DNA from: an uncultured Collinsella sp. | GTDB lineage: Bacteria; Actinomycetota; Coriobacteriia; Coriobacteriales; Coriobacteriaceae | Direction of reading: 5' to 3' | Assembly (NCBI GenBank): GCA_902470895.1 | Contig: CABRID010000017.1 | Location: forward strand, 1-25,480 | Length of the DNA stretch: 25,480 bases | Shown: positions 13,648-21,332 of the stretch, in pieces | How the letters are laid out: each line of letters opens with the position of its first letter | How positions within the stretch are numbered: position 1 is the stretch's first letter | Translations under genes and position numbers: made by a program | Notes under the pieces: model-generated | Told to the model about the DNA's origin: nothing | What the model saw: the letters and a program-made list of their open reading frames with translations, nothing else | Databases searched by the model: none

Positions 13648-13710
13648 ACCATCACAACATTCGATGCTTTTCCCGTTTTTGGCAAAAAACGTCGAATGTT
13701 GTGATGGTTT
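13648..13710. repeat. 63-bp palindromic element, copy 1
   Basis: The arms ACCATCACAACATTCGA (13648-13664) and TCGAATGTTGTGATGGT (13692-13708) are perfect 17-bp inverted copies. Nested in the middle is a second hairpin CGTTTTT-GGCA-AAAAACG (13674-13691). The whole 63 bases recurs unchanged at 14890-14952. It lies just past the stop of the nuclease-like gene, so it may also end transcription. Confidence 0.9.
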
Positions 13711-13748
13711 GCCTGCCCACAGCACCCCGTAGAAGGACCAAAGCGTCC

Positions 13749-14786
13749 CTAAAGGCCGCCGTCCCAGTGCCGAATCACGAATTCTCGCAGGTCGTTTTGA
13801 CGTTTCTGGAACGCTTCGCTTCGGTCGCACTTGAGACCCATAGCGAGTGCGATGGCGTTCATCGCCCGGTGCAATTGCAGCTGATGGGCAAACTGGGTCC
13901 CGGTGAGGGCGATCATCCTAAAGCCCAGCGCGCTCAGCACGGTCATACGCTCCGCATCCGACGCGCTGCGCTGTTTATCAAGATGGTCCGAGCCGTTGTA
14001 TTCAATCCCCGTACCGCTCGCAGGCGCATATACGTCGATCTCGAAATACCCAGCCTTAGCGAGATACTTGAACTCGTTGGGAACATCGACCCGATGGTTG
14101 AGCTCGATCTTGGCGTATCCCAGCCCTCCCTGGGAACGTTTTGCTACGACCATGATTGCGGTGGCCGTCTCCATGGGCGACCGCGCGCCATCGTGCACGC
14201 GCCTGAGCACGGCCGCCGCACGTGTAGCCCCCTGACGAGATCGGTTCTCATTGCAATAAGCAATCAAATCGGCAACGGTGTGCCTCTGCCCCATCTCGAT
14301 ATAATCGCCTGTCGACAGATGATTCAAATGGTATCGGGCGCAGATTTCGTAGCCATATTCCAGCTGCTCGGGCTCGCTCATCCACGAACCCGCTTGGACA
14401 AAACACATGACCTCATCAACCACCAGAAGGCCCTCTGCCACCTCGATAAGATGGCCCGGAGGTACTGGCGCCCCAAACACGTGGCATCTAAATCCAGCCG
14501 GCGTCGAGCGCTCAAAATCGAAGTTGACGAGCGTGTCGATATGATCGAGCTCTTCTCGCGGAATACCAAGCGAAACCAGATAGTCGGTAACGATCCCAGC
14601 TGCCGTTGAAGCCCTCAGCCCTTTGGCATCGAGTCCCAATTTGGGCAGGCTCGCGGTCGGCTCCGCATCGTTAGCAAGCGAGTCCTCATCGTATAGGCTG
14701 CTTGCTCGCGAGGGCGGCTCGGACGGGCGCGCCACGTTGTGGTACAGCCAGGCAGTCTTATGGGACAGGACGATCGGCAGGTCCAT
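13749..14786 (-). CDS. DUF559/Vsr-like nuclease-domain protein (345 aa)
   Basis: I do not know a specific function. The C-terminal third matches the pattern of DUF559/very-short-patch-repair-like endonuclease folds: SPMETAT (203-209), then FEIDVYAP (248-255) with Asp251, GIEYNG (260-265) with Glu262, HLDK, SDAER, and a final LSALGFRMIALT strand. These acidic positions fit a PD-(D/E)xK-type site. The N-terminal two thirds (with LSHKTAWLYH near the start) resembles the wing of AbiEi-like or similar proteins often fused to this domain; this is by eye. Start at 14786 with GGAGG five bases upstream. No partner gene (such as an AbiEii-type toxin) is adjacent. Both its ends are bracketed by identical palindromic elements. 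Confidence 0.7.
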   Translation of the reverse strand: MDLPIVLSHKTAWLYHNVARPSEPPSRASSLYDEDSLANDAEPTASLPKLGLDAKGLRASTAAGIVTDYLVSLGIPREELDHIDTLVNFDFERSTPAGFRCHVFGAPVPPGHLIEVAEGLLVVDEVMCFVQAGSWMSEPEQLEYGYEICARYHLNHLSTGDYIEMGQRHTVADLIAYCNENRSRQGATRAAAVLRRVHDGARSPMETATAIMVVAKRSQGGLGYAKIELNHRVDVPNEFKYLAKAGYFEIDVYAPASGTGIEYNGSDHLDKQRSASDAERMTVLSALGFRMIALTGTQFAHQLQLHRAMNAIALAMGLKCDRSEAFQKRQNDLREFVIRHWDGGL

Positions 14787-14889
14787 GAGCCCTCCAATGG
14801 AGTCGGATAACCAACCTTATTCCCCTGCCCACGGGTCCGCACACCTTCGCGCGCAAGAAAGCGAATCCACCCGGTCGAGCGGCAGAAAA

Positions 14890-14952
14890 ACCATCACAAC
14901 ATTCGATGCTTTTCCCGTTTTTGGCAAAAAACGTCGAATGTTGTGATGGTTT
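14890..14952. repeat. 63-bp palindromic element, copy 2
   Basis: Identical to 13648-13710. Here the flanking AA/TT extend the arms to 19 bp (14888-14906 and 14934-14952). It lies about 50 bases past the stop of the ABC exporter operon and about 100 bases upstream of the nuclease-like gene's start. Confidence 0.9.
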
Positions 14953-15001
14953 GAGGCGAGGTGAGGGGCGCGGAGGGGTCAAGGCATCGTGCTCGAACGG
15001 G

Positions 15002-16900
15002 TTAATCCAACTCTTTTAAGCCATGCGCCAGCTGCCAGTACTCACCGTGCTGGGCGAGCAACTCTTCGTGCGTGCCGCGCTCGATGATGCGGCCATGTTC
15101 GAGGACCATGATGGCGTCGGCGTCGCGGACGGTGGACAGGCGGTGCGCGATCATAAACGTGGTGCGTCCGCGCATGATGCGGTCCATACCGCGCTCGATG
15201 AGCTTTTCGGTACGCGTGTCGATGGAACTCGTGGCCTCGTCCAGGATGAGCACCGGCGGATCGGCGACGGCCACGCGCGCGATGGCGAGCAGCTGACGCT
15301 GACCCTGCGACAGGCTGGCGCCGTCGGCCGTGACCGGTGTGTCGTAGCCCCGCGGTAGGCGGCGGATAAACGAGTCGGCGCAGGCGGCCTCGGCAGCGGC
15401 GCGCACCTCCTCGTCGGTCGCGTCGAGCTTGCCAAAGCGGATGTTCTGCGCAATGGTGCCGCTAAACAGGTGCGTGTCCTGCAGCACAATGCCGAGCGAC
15501 CCGCGCAGGCTGGCCTTGGCAATGTGCTTGACGTCGATGCCGTCGTACGTGATCTCGCCGTCATCGACCTCGTAGAAGCGGTTGATGAGGTTGGTGATGG
15601 TCGTCTTGCCGGCACCCGTGGAGCCCACAAACGCGATCTTTTGCCCCGGCTTGGCAAACAGGTTGAGGTCCGTGAGCACGCGGGCGCCCGGCACGTAGGA
15701 AAAGTCCACGGCATGGAAGCGCACGTCGCCGGCAAGCGGGACCAAGCCGCACGTGAGCTCGGTGCCGTCGGCGGCCACCGCGCGGCCCGACTCATCAACG
15801 GCTGCCACGTCATGCAGATGCCCATACGCGCCCACGCCCTGGCCCTCGGGAATTTTCCACGCCCACGCGGCGTCGCCCGTCTGCACCAGCTCCACGCAGC
15901 CCTCGTCCACCTCGGGCTTAAGGTCCATAGCCGCAAACAGGCGCTCGGCACCGGCCAACGCGTTGAGCAAGAAGTTGCCGAGCTGCGTAAACTGGTTGAT
16001 GGGCATGGCCGCCTGGCGCACAAAGACCAGGTAGCTCGCGAGCGCGCCCACGTCGGCGAGCCCCTTGATGCAGAGCATGCCGCCCGCCACGGCGACGATG
16101 GCATAGTTGACGTAGCCAATCACGACGGTCATGGGCACCATGGAGTTAGCATAGCTCACGGCGGCGGTGCCGGTGCGGCGAAGCTCGTCGTTGCGGCAGG
16201 TGAAGCCGGCGACATTCGCTGCCTCGCGGTTAAAGACCTTGATGACCTTTTGGCCCGAGACCATTTCTTCGATATATCCGTCCAGGTCGCCAAGCGATGC
16301 CTGCTGGGCAGCAAAGAAACGCTTAGAGCGCGCGCCCGAGTAGCGCGCATACAGCACAATGGCCGCATCGCACACGAGTGTGATAATCGTGAGCTGCCAG
16401 TTAAGGATGATGAGCATAGCCGTGGTGCCCACAACCTGAATGGCGGCCTGAATCACGTTGGCAAAGCTGTTGTTAAGCGCCTCGGAGACGGTGTCGACGT
16501 CGTTGGTGAAAAAACTCATGATGTCGCCCGAGCGCGTGCTGTCAAAATAACTGAGCGGCAGCGTCTGGATGTGCGCGAACAGGTCGCGGCGAATATCGGA
16601 CACCACGTGTTGGGCCGCGCGCACCATGATCTGTGAGTAGCCCAGGGCCGAGAGCACGCCCGCGGCGTAGATGATCGCCGTCAGGATAACCTGCTTGGCA
16701 AGCAGTTCCTCCCCGCCCGTGGCCAAACCGTTAACGATGGGACGCACCATGTAGGTGCCGACGAGGCTCGCAATGGCGGCGACGGAGGCGAGCACGCCCA
16801 CCGCAAGCAGCGAGAACTTGGCATGCCCCATGTAGGAGAGCAAGCGGCGCACAGTGCGCTTGAGGTCGGCCGGGCGTGCTTGGGCTGCGGTCTTAGGCAC
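15002..16900 (-). CDS. ABC exporter subunit with catalytic site (632 aa)
   Basis: Type IV (B-type) ABC exporter half-transporter: six membrane helices (about 25-320) and an ATPase domain (390-632). Walker A GSTGAGKTT (426-434), signature LSQGQ (530-534, non-canonical), Walker B LILDEATS (551-558) with catalytic Glu555, and switch His in AHRLS. An insertion of about 60 residues between the helices and the ATPase (about 335-390) is unusual. Start is GTG at 16900; its GTGCCTAA overlaps the upstream gene's stop by 8 bases, with GGAAGGGGG as the binding site. It pairs with the 609-aa subunit: this chain supplies the working ATP site while its altered signature completes the partner's degenerate one. 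Likely a multidrug or lipid exporter. Confidence 0.9.
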   Translation of the reverse strand: MPKTAAQARPADLKRTVRRLLSYMGHAKFSLLAVGVLASVAAIASLVGTYMVRPIVNGLATGGEELLAKQVILTAIIYAAGVLSALGYSQIMVRAAQHVVSDIRRDLFAHIQTLPLSYFDSTRSGDIMSFFTNDVDTVSEALNNSFANVIQAAIQVVGTTAMLIILNWQLTIITLVCDAAIVLYARYSGARSKRFFAAQQASLGDLDGYIEEMVSGQKVIKVFNREAANVAGFTCRNDELRRTGTAAVSYANSMVPMTVVIGYVNYAIVAVAGGMLCIKGLADVGALASYLVFVRQAAMPINQFTQLGNFLLNALAGAERLFAAMDLKPEVDEGCVELVQTGDAAWAWKIPEGQGVGAYGHLHDVAAVDESGRAVAADGTELTCGLVPLAGDVRFHAVDFSYVPGARVLTDLNLFAKPGQKIAFVGSTGAGKTTITNLINRFYEVDDGEITYDGIDVKHIAKASLRGSLGIVLQDTHLFSGTIAQNIRFGKLDATDEEVRAAAEAACADSFIRRLPRGYDTPVTADGASLSQGQRQLLAIARVAVADPPVLILDEATSSIDTRTEKLIERGMDRIMRGRTTFMIAHRLSTVRDADAIMVLEHGRIIERGTHEELLAQHGEYWQLAHGLKELD

Positions 16901-18722
16901 GGCGCTCACCCCCTTCCAAGGGTGATCCGCATGCGACGGAGGAAAACGGACCATTCGCGCAGCCATCGTCGCTGCCGTCGCCGGCGTCCGCGTTCCCCGC
17001 AAACTCCATCTGCGAGGCGTAAATCTCCTGGTAGATGTTGTCTCCCGCCAGCAGTTCCTCGTGCGTACCCACGCCGTGGACACGACCGTCGTCCAACACC
17101 ACAATGCGATCGGCATCCATGACGCTCGCGATGCGCTGGGCGATGATGAGCACGGTCGTATCGGAAATCCGGGCGATGTGCTCGCGAATCTTAGCGTCGG
17201 TCGCCATATCGACCGCGCTGGTGGAGTCGTCAAAAATGAGCACGCGCGGATGCTTGAGCAGCGTGCGCGCGATGCACAGACGTTGCTTCTGACCACCCGA
17301 GACACCGGCGCCGCCTTGGCCCAACTCGCCGTCCAGCCCGCCGATGCGATCAAGGAACTCGTCCACGCACGCTGCGCGGCAAGCCGCGAGGAGCTCATCG
17401 TCCGACGCCTGCGGATTGCCCCACTGCAGGTTCTCGCGCACGGTGCCCGTGAACAACACGTTCTTTTGCAGCACAATGCCCACGGCGTCGCGCAAGGCGA
17501 CCAGGTCGTAGTCGCGCACGTCGTGTCCGCCCACAAGTACGACGCCCTCGGTGGCGTCGTACAGACGCGCAATCAGCTGCACAATCGAGCTCTTACCCGA
17601 GCCCGTGCCGCCGAGGATGCCCACCGTCGAGCCGCTCTCGACGCGAAGGTCGATATGCTCGAGCACATCCTCGGCTGCATCCGCGCGGTATTTAAAGGAA
17701 ACGTCGCGAAACTCGACACTGCCGTCCGCTGGCGCCGCAGTCGCGAGGTCTCCCGCAGGGTTGGCGATAAAGGGCTCCTCATCGAGCACCCCTGCGATAC
17801 GGCCCACACTCGTGAGAGCGCGCGTGAGCAGTAAAAACACGTTGGAAATCATCATGAGCGAGTTCATGATCAGCAGCACGTAGCTCATAAAGCCCGTGAG
17901 AGAGCCCACGCCCAGCTTGCCGGCGAGAATCATGCGGCCGCCAATCCACAGGATGGAGAGCGCAGCCACGTACATCGACAGCTGAAACACCGGCAGGTTG
18001 AGCACGGCGGTGCCGAAGGTCTTGGTCGCCGTGCCGGCGAGCTCGGTATTGACGGTGTCAAACTTGTCGCACTCGTGCTCGGCGCGCACGTAAGCCTTCA
18101 CGGCGCGCACGGCGGTAAGGTCCTCTTGCACCACGCCGTTAAGGTGGTCCATCGAGGTCTGGAGTTGGCGGTAGAGCGGACTGACGCGATAGGTGATGAC
18201 ACCCAGCACGATTGCCAGCACGGGCAAGATGATCGCAAAGACGGTGGCGAGCGGGCGCGACAGCATCAGCGCGTAGATAAGGCCGACGATAAGCGTCACC
18301 GGGCCGCGCACCATAGGGCGAAAGCCGTTGCCCACAGCATTTTGGATAACGGTGATGTCCGTGGTCATGCGGGTGACGAGCGAGCTGGCGTCGTAGTTGT
18401 CCAGGTTACCAAAAGCGAGCGTCTGAATCTTTTTGTACTCGGCCTCGCGCAGGTTAGCGCCTAGGCCCGAGGCAACGCGGGCGGACGTGCGGGCATAACC
18501 CAAGCCCAGTACCAGCGAAAGCGCAGCGCACACCAACATGTACGCGCCCTGCAGCAGCATGTAGTTGATATCACCCGCAGGCACGCCCACATCGATGATG
18601 TTGGCCATGATGACCGGGATAAACAGCTCGAGCACCGTCTCGACCGACACAAAGAACACGCCGAGGATGGCATCGCGACGGTATGTCCCTAGATAGGAAA
18701 ACAGTATTTTGAGATTGCGCAC
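16893..18722 (-). CDS. ABC exporter subunit with degenerate ATP site (609 aa)
   Basis: Partner of the 632-aa subunit. Six helices (about 15-300), then an ATPase domain with Walker A GGTGSGKS (371-378), a canonical signature VSGGQ (474-478), and Walker B LIFDDSTS (495-502) in which Asp499 replaces the catalytic Glu. The switch His is also replaced, by Gln529 in IIAQRIAS. Together with the partner's LSQGQ this is the pattern of heterodimeric exporters such as BmrC/BmrD and TM287/288: one consensus and one degenerate site. Start is GTG at 18722, preceded by a GGGGG stretch about 11 bases upstream; the next Met would remove part of the first helix. First gene of the operon. Confidence 0.9.
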   Translation of the reverse strand: MRNLKILFSYLGTYRRDAILGVFFVSVETVLELFIPVIMANIIDVGVPAGDINYMLLQGAYMLVCAALSLVLGLGYARTSARVASGLGANLREAEYKKIQTLAFGNLDNYDASSLVTRMTTDITVIQNAVGNGFRPMVRGPVTLIVGLIYALMLSRPLATVFAIILPVLAIVLGVITYRVSPLYRQLQTSMDHLNGVVQEDLTAVRAVKAYVRAEHECDKFDTVNTELAGTATKTFGTAVLNLPVFQLSMYVAALSILWIGGRMILAGKLGVGSLTGFMSYVLLIMNSLMMISNVFLLLTRALTSVGRIAGVLDEEPFIANPAGDLATAAPADGSVEFRDVSFKYRADAAEDVLEHIDLRVESGSTVGILGGTGSGKSSIVQLIARLYDATEGVVLVGGHDVRDYDLVALRDAVGIVLQKNVLFTGTVRENLQWGNPQASDDELLAACRAACVDEFLDRIGGLDGELGQGGAGVSGGQKQRLCIARTLLKHPRVLIFDDSTSAVDMATDAKIREHIARISDTTVLIIAQRIASVMDADRIVVLDDGRVHGVGTHEELLAGDNIYQEIYASQMEFAGNADAGDGSDDGCANGPFSSVACGSPLEGGERRA

Positions 18723-18763
18723 GCAGGTTCAACCCCCATCAAACGTTGTTCGCAAACGCACGT

Positions 18764-18791
18764 ATTATTGCGCGCCGAATAATGGTGTCAA
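18764..18791 (-). promoter_or_regulatory. ABC exporter operon promoter with internal operator
   Basis: On the minus strand: perfect -35 TTGACA (18791-18786), 16-base spacer, -10 AATAAT (18769-18764, 5 of 6). Between and over these, ATTATT (18764-18769) and AATAAT (18778-18783) are inverted copies spaced by 8 bases, so a bound repressor would block the promoter. GAATAATGGTG from this site recurs as a direct copy at 18864-18874. Confidence 0.65.
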
Positions 18792-18909
18792 GTATTCCGA
18801 AATCGTTTTCTGCAAGGTTAGCGCCGGCGGCGAGTTCTCGTGATGTGTGTCCATATTCACTCGGAATAATGGTGCGCGAGACTTTTTCGCTCCGGCGTCA
18901 TCACAAACC

Positions 18910-18940
18910 TTGACTCTACAATCGTTATAGGGTTTTCACT
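18910..18940 (+). promoter_or_regulatory. MerR-type promoter for the MATE-MerR operon
   Basis: -35 TTGACT (18910-18915) and a weak -10 TTCACT (18935-18940) are 19 bases apart, the over-long spacing that MerR-family activators correct by twisting DNA. An imperfect dyad CTACAATCGTTATAG (11 of 15 symmetric) fills the spacer. The MerR gene two genes on is the obvious regulator. Confidence 0.55.
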
Positions 18941-18980
18941 ACACTGGTACGTAAACAAACCCGGCCAGAAAGCCCCGCCC

Positions 18981-20327
18981 ATGGAACACGACCTCACACG
19001 CGGCAATGTCCTTAAGACCATCGCGGTCTTTGCCCTGCCTTATATGCTCTCGTACTTTTTGCAGATGCTCTACGGCATGGCCGACCTGTACATGATGGGG
19101 CAGTTTAGCGGCGCCGCCGGCATCACCGCCGTGGGCAATGGCGCGCAGACGCTCTATATCATTACCGTGACGCTCGTGGGCCTGGCCATGGGAACGACGG
19201 TCATCGTCGGCCACGCCGTGGGTTCGCGCCGGTTTGACCGCGCCGAGACCGCCATCGGCAACACCATCACGCTCTTTATGGGCGTCTCGGTGGTGCTGGC
19301 CGCTGTCCTGCTCGCACTGTGCCCACAGATCGTGGCGCTCATTGGCACACCGGCCGAGGCGGTCGAAGGCACCGCCGCCTACCTGCGTATCTGCTTTATG
19401 GGCATTCCCTTTATCGCCGCGTACAACATCCTTTCGGCCATCTTTCGCGGGCTGGGCGATTCGCGCTCGCCTATGTACGTGATCGGCGTGGCGTGTATCA
19501 TCAACATCGCGCTCGACTATCTGTTTATCGGACACATGGGGCTCGGCCCCGTGGGTGCGGCGCTCGGCACGGTGACCGCCCAGACGGCCAGCGTTGCCCT
19601 CGCGCTCGTGTGGCTCAAGAGCCGTCGCACGAACATCCACGTAAAGCGCAGCGACCTGCGCCCCCAGCCCGAGGTGCTCAGCAGCATTCTTAAGATCGGC
19701 GTGCCCGTGGCCGTGCAGGACGGCTGCATCCAGGTGGCGTTTATGTTTATCACCGTCATCGCCAACCACCGAGGGCTCGTCGACGCCGCCGCCGTGGGCC
19801 TGGTCGAAAAGATGATCAGCTTTTTGTTCATTGTGCCGAGTTCCATGGGCGCCACTGTCAGCGCGCTCACGGCGCAAAACGCCGGCGCGGGCAAGGGCGA
19901 CCGCGCGCGTCAGGTGCTTAAGGACGCCATGACGATCTCGGTGGTGTACGGCTGCCTGATCACGACGCTGATGTGGCTGGTGGCGCCGGCGTTTATCGGC
20001 TTTTTTGCCAAGGACGCCGCGGTGGTCGCCGCCGGTACCGGCTATATGCACAGTTATATTTTCGATGCAATCTTTGCCGGCATCCACATTTGCTTTAGCG
20101 GCTTTTTCGCTGCATACGGCAAGAGCTACATCGGCTTTGCGCACAACGTGCTGGCCGTGGCACTCATTCGCGTGCCCGGTGCGTGGCTGTTGTCGAACGC
20201 CTATTCCGATACGTTGTTTCCCATGGGCATCGCGTCGCCGTGCGGATCGATTTTGTCGGCAGTCATCTGTGTTGTCGCGTTTACCGTGCTCAACCGCCGC
20301 GGAGCTTTTGACAAGCTAGTGGCGTAG
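18981..20327 (+). CDS. MATE family efflux transporter (448 aa)
   Basis: Cation-coupled multidrug exporter of the MATE family (NorM/DinF-like group). About 12 helices; the N-terminal half opens LTRGNVLKTIAVFALPYMLS and has the paired MATE features VGNGAQTLY and GHAVGSRR, while the second half repeats the theme with SALTAQNAGAGKGDRAR. RGLGDSRSPM is the typical loop after helix 4. Length is standard. The ribosome binding site is weak (AGAAAG about 8 bases before ATG). Followed after 56 bases by a MerR regulator gene on the same strand with no terminator between, so probably co-transcribed and drug-inducible; the ligand is unknown. Confidence 0.92.
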   Translation: MEHDLTRGNVLKTIAVFALPYMLSYFLQMLYGMADLYMMGQFSGAAGITAVGNGAQTLYIITVTLVGLAMGTTVIVGHAVGSRRFDRAETAIGNTITLFMGVSVVLAAVLLALCPQIVALIGTPAEAVEGTAAYLRICFMGIPFIAAYNILSAIFRGLGDSRSPMYVIGVACIINIALDYLFIGHMGLGPVGAALGTVTAQTASVALALVWLKSRRTNIHVKRSDLRPQPEVLSSILKIGVPVAVQDGCIQVAFMFITVIANHRGLVDAAAVGLVEKMISFLFIVPSSMGATVSALTAQNAGAGKGDRARQVLKDAMTISVVYGCLITTLMWLVAPAFIGFFAKDAAVVAAGTGYMHSYIFDAIFAGIHICFSGFFAAYGKSYIGFAHNVLAVALIRVPGAWLLSNAYSDTLFPMGIASPCGSILSAVICVVAFTVLNRRGAFDKLVA

Positions 20328-20383
20328 CGAGGCGACGCGAGCCTGGCGCCCCTCCCCTGTTTTTTACCGAAAGGAGCGGCGCC

Positions 20384-21223
20384 ATGACCGACTCGCCAAC
20401 TGAACATACCGAGGGTCTGCTCCGCATTGGCGAGGTGGCGCGCTTGTTTAACCTAAGCGTGGGCACGTTGCGCCATTACGAGCAGATGGGCTTGCTGGAC
20501 CCGGCACACATCGATCCGGCGAGTGGGTACCGCTACTACGGATCGCGGCAGCTCTCCACTCTCAACACCATCAGCCACCTGCGTGTTCTCGACTTGCCGC
20601 TCGCGCTAATCCGTGAGTTTGTGACCACGCGCGACGTGAACCTTATGCAGCGGCAGCTGGCTCAGCAGCAGGAGCTCATCGAGCGCAAGCGCCGCGAGCT
20701 GGAGCGCGTGTCGCGCAAGATCGACAACCGGCTTGCCCTGCTTCACAATGCCCTGAACACCGAGCTCGATACCATTTGCGCAATCGATGCGCCCGAGCTT
20801 CGCTGCGCCGTATTGCGCGAACGCGTCAAGCCTACCGACGCCTATGCGCTGGAGTGGCAGATTCGTCAGCTGCAGAAGGGCCAGCACGAGACCTTTGTCT
20901 TTCTGGGCAACTTGGGCGTTGGGATTAGCGCCGAGCGCCTCGCCGCCGGCGACTTTGATGGCTACGACGAGGTCTTTTTGCTGCTCGATGACACCGATGA
21001 TTACGTGGGCGACCTCGAGACGCGACCCGCCGCGCGCTGCCTGACCATTAGCTTTCGCGGCACGCACGGGCAAGCAACCCCACGCTATGAGCAGCTGCTC
21101 AGCTATATGCGCGAGCGCAACCTGACACCCGCCGGTCCCTCGCGCGAGATCGCCCTGATCGACGACATCATCAGCGACGACCCGGGGGCGTATGTGACGA
21201 GGATCGCGATACCGGTCCGCTAA
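20384..21223 (+). CDS. MerR family transcriptional regulator (279 aa)
   Basis: Residues 14-80 form the MerR winged helix-turn-helix: RIGEVARLFNLSVGTLRHYE then GLLDPAHIDPASGYRYY, with the invariant Arg-Tyr-Tyr. A coiled-coil linker (about 90-122) pairs the dimer, and residues 140-279 look like a GyrI/BmrR-type effector-binding domain with the pattern LERV...FRGTHGQATPRYEQLLSYM. This is the drug-sensing class (BmrR, TipA), fitting control of the MATE pump 56 bases upstream through the 19-bp-spaced promoter at 18910. Start: AAAGGAG, 8 bases, ATG. The ligand is not predictable. Likely autoregulated. Confidence 0.9.
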   Translation: MTDSPTEHTEGLLRIGEVARLFNLSVGTLRHYEQMGLLDPAHIDPASGYRYYGSRQLSTLNTISHLRVLDLPLALIREFVTTRDVNLMQRQLAQQQELIERKRRELERVSRKIDNRLALLHNALNTELDTICAIDAPELRCAVLRERVKPTDAYALEWQIRQLQKGQHETFVFLGNLGVGISAERLAAGDFDGYDEVFLLLDDTDDYVGDLETRPAARCLTISFRGTHGQATPRYEQLLSYMRERNLTPAGPSREIALIDDIISDDPGAYVTRIAIPVR

Positions 21224-21253
21224 TCACTACCATTTATCGAGCAATTCCATCCA

Positions 21254-21283
21254 TTTACCTTAATCCAAATTAGATTGTATTAT
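21254..21283 (+). promoter_or_regulatory. Promoter of the cysteine peptidase-lipoprotein pair
   Basis: -35 TTTACC (21254-21259), 18-base spacer, -10 TATTAT (21278-21283), in an AT-rich intergenic stretch. A run of seven C (21310-21316) lies in the leader before the AGGAG ribosome binding site. Confidence 0.5.
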
Positions 21284-21332
21284 GTAGCAAATAAAATGAC
21301 AGCATATTGCCCCCCCATAGGCAGGAGACATT

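Noticed and set aside
13648..14952. Nuclease-like gene with flanking repeats considered as an insertion sequence
   Set aside because: The protein is not a recognisable transposase and the flanking palindromes are in direct orientation without visible target duplications.
16901..17572. N-terminal extension of the 632-aa ABC subunit
   Set aside because: The open frame continues within the ATPase domain of the upstream subunit in another frame; the residues are low-complexity and lack any domain.
21310..21316. Run of seven C in the leader of the cysteine peptidase gene, considered as a second phase switch
   Set aside because: It is short and outside both the promoter spacer and the coding region, so a length change would have little predictable effect.
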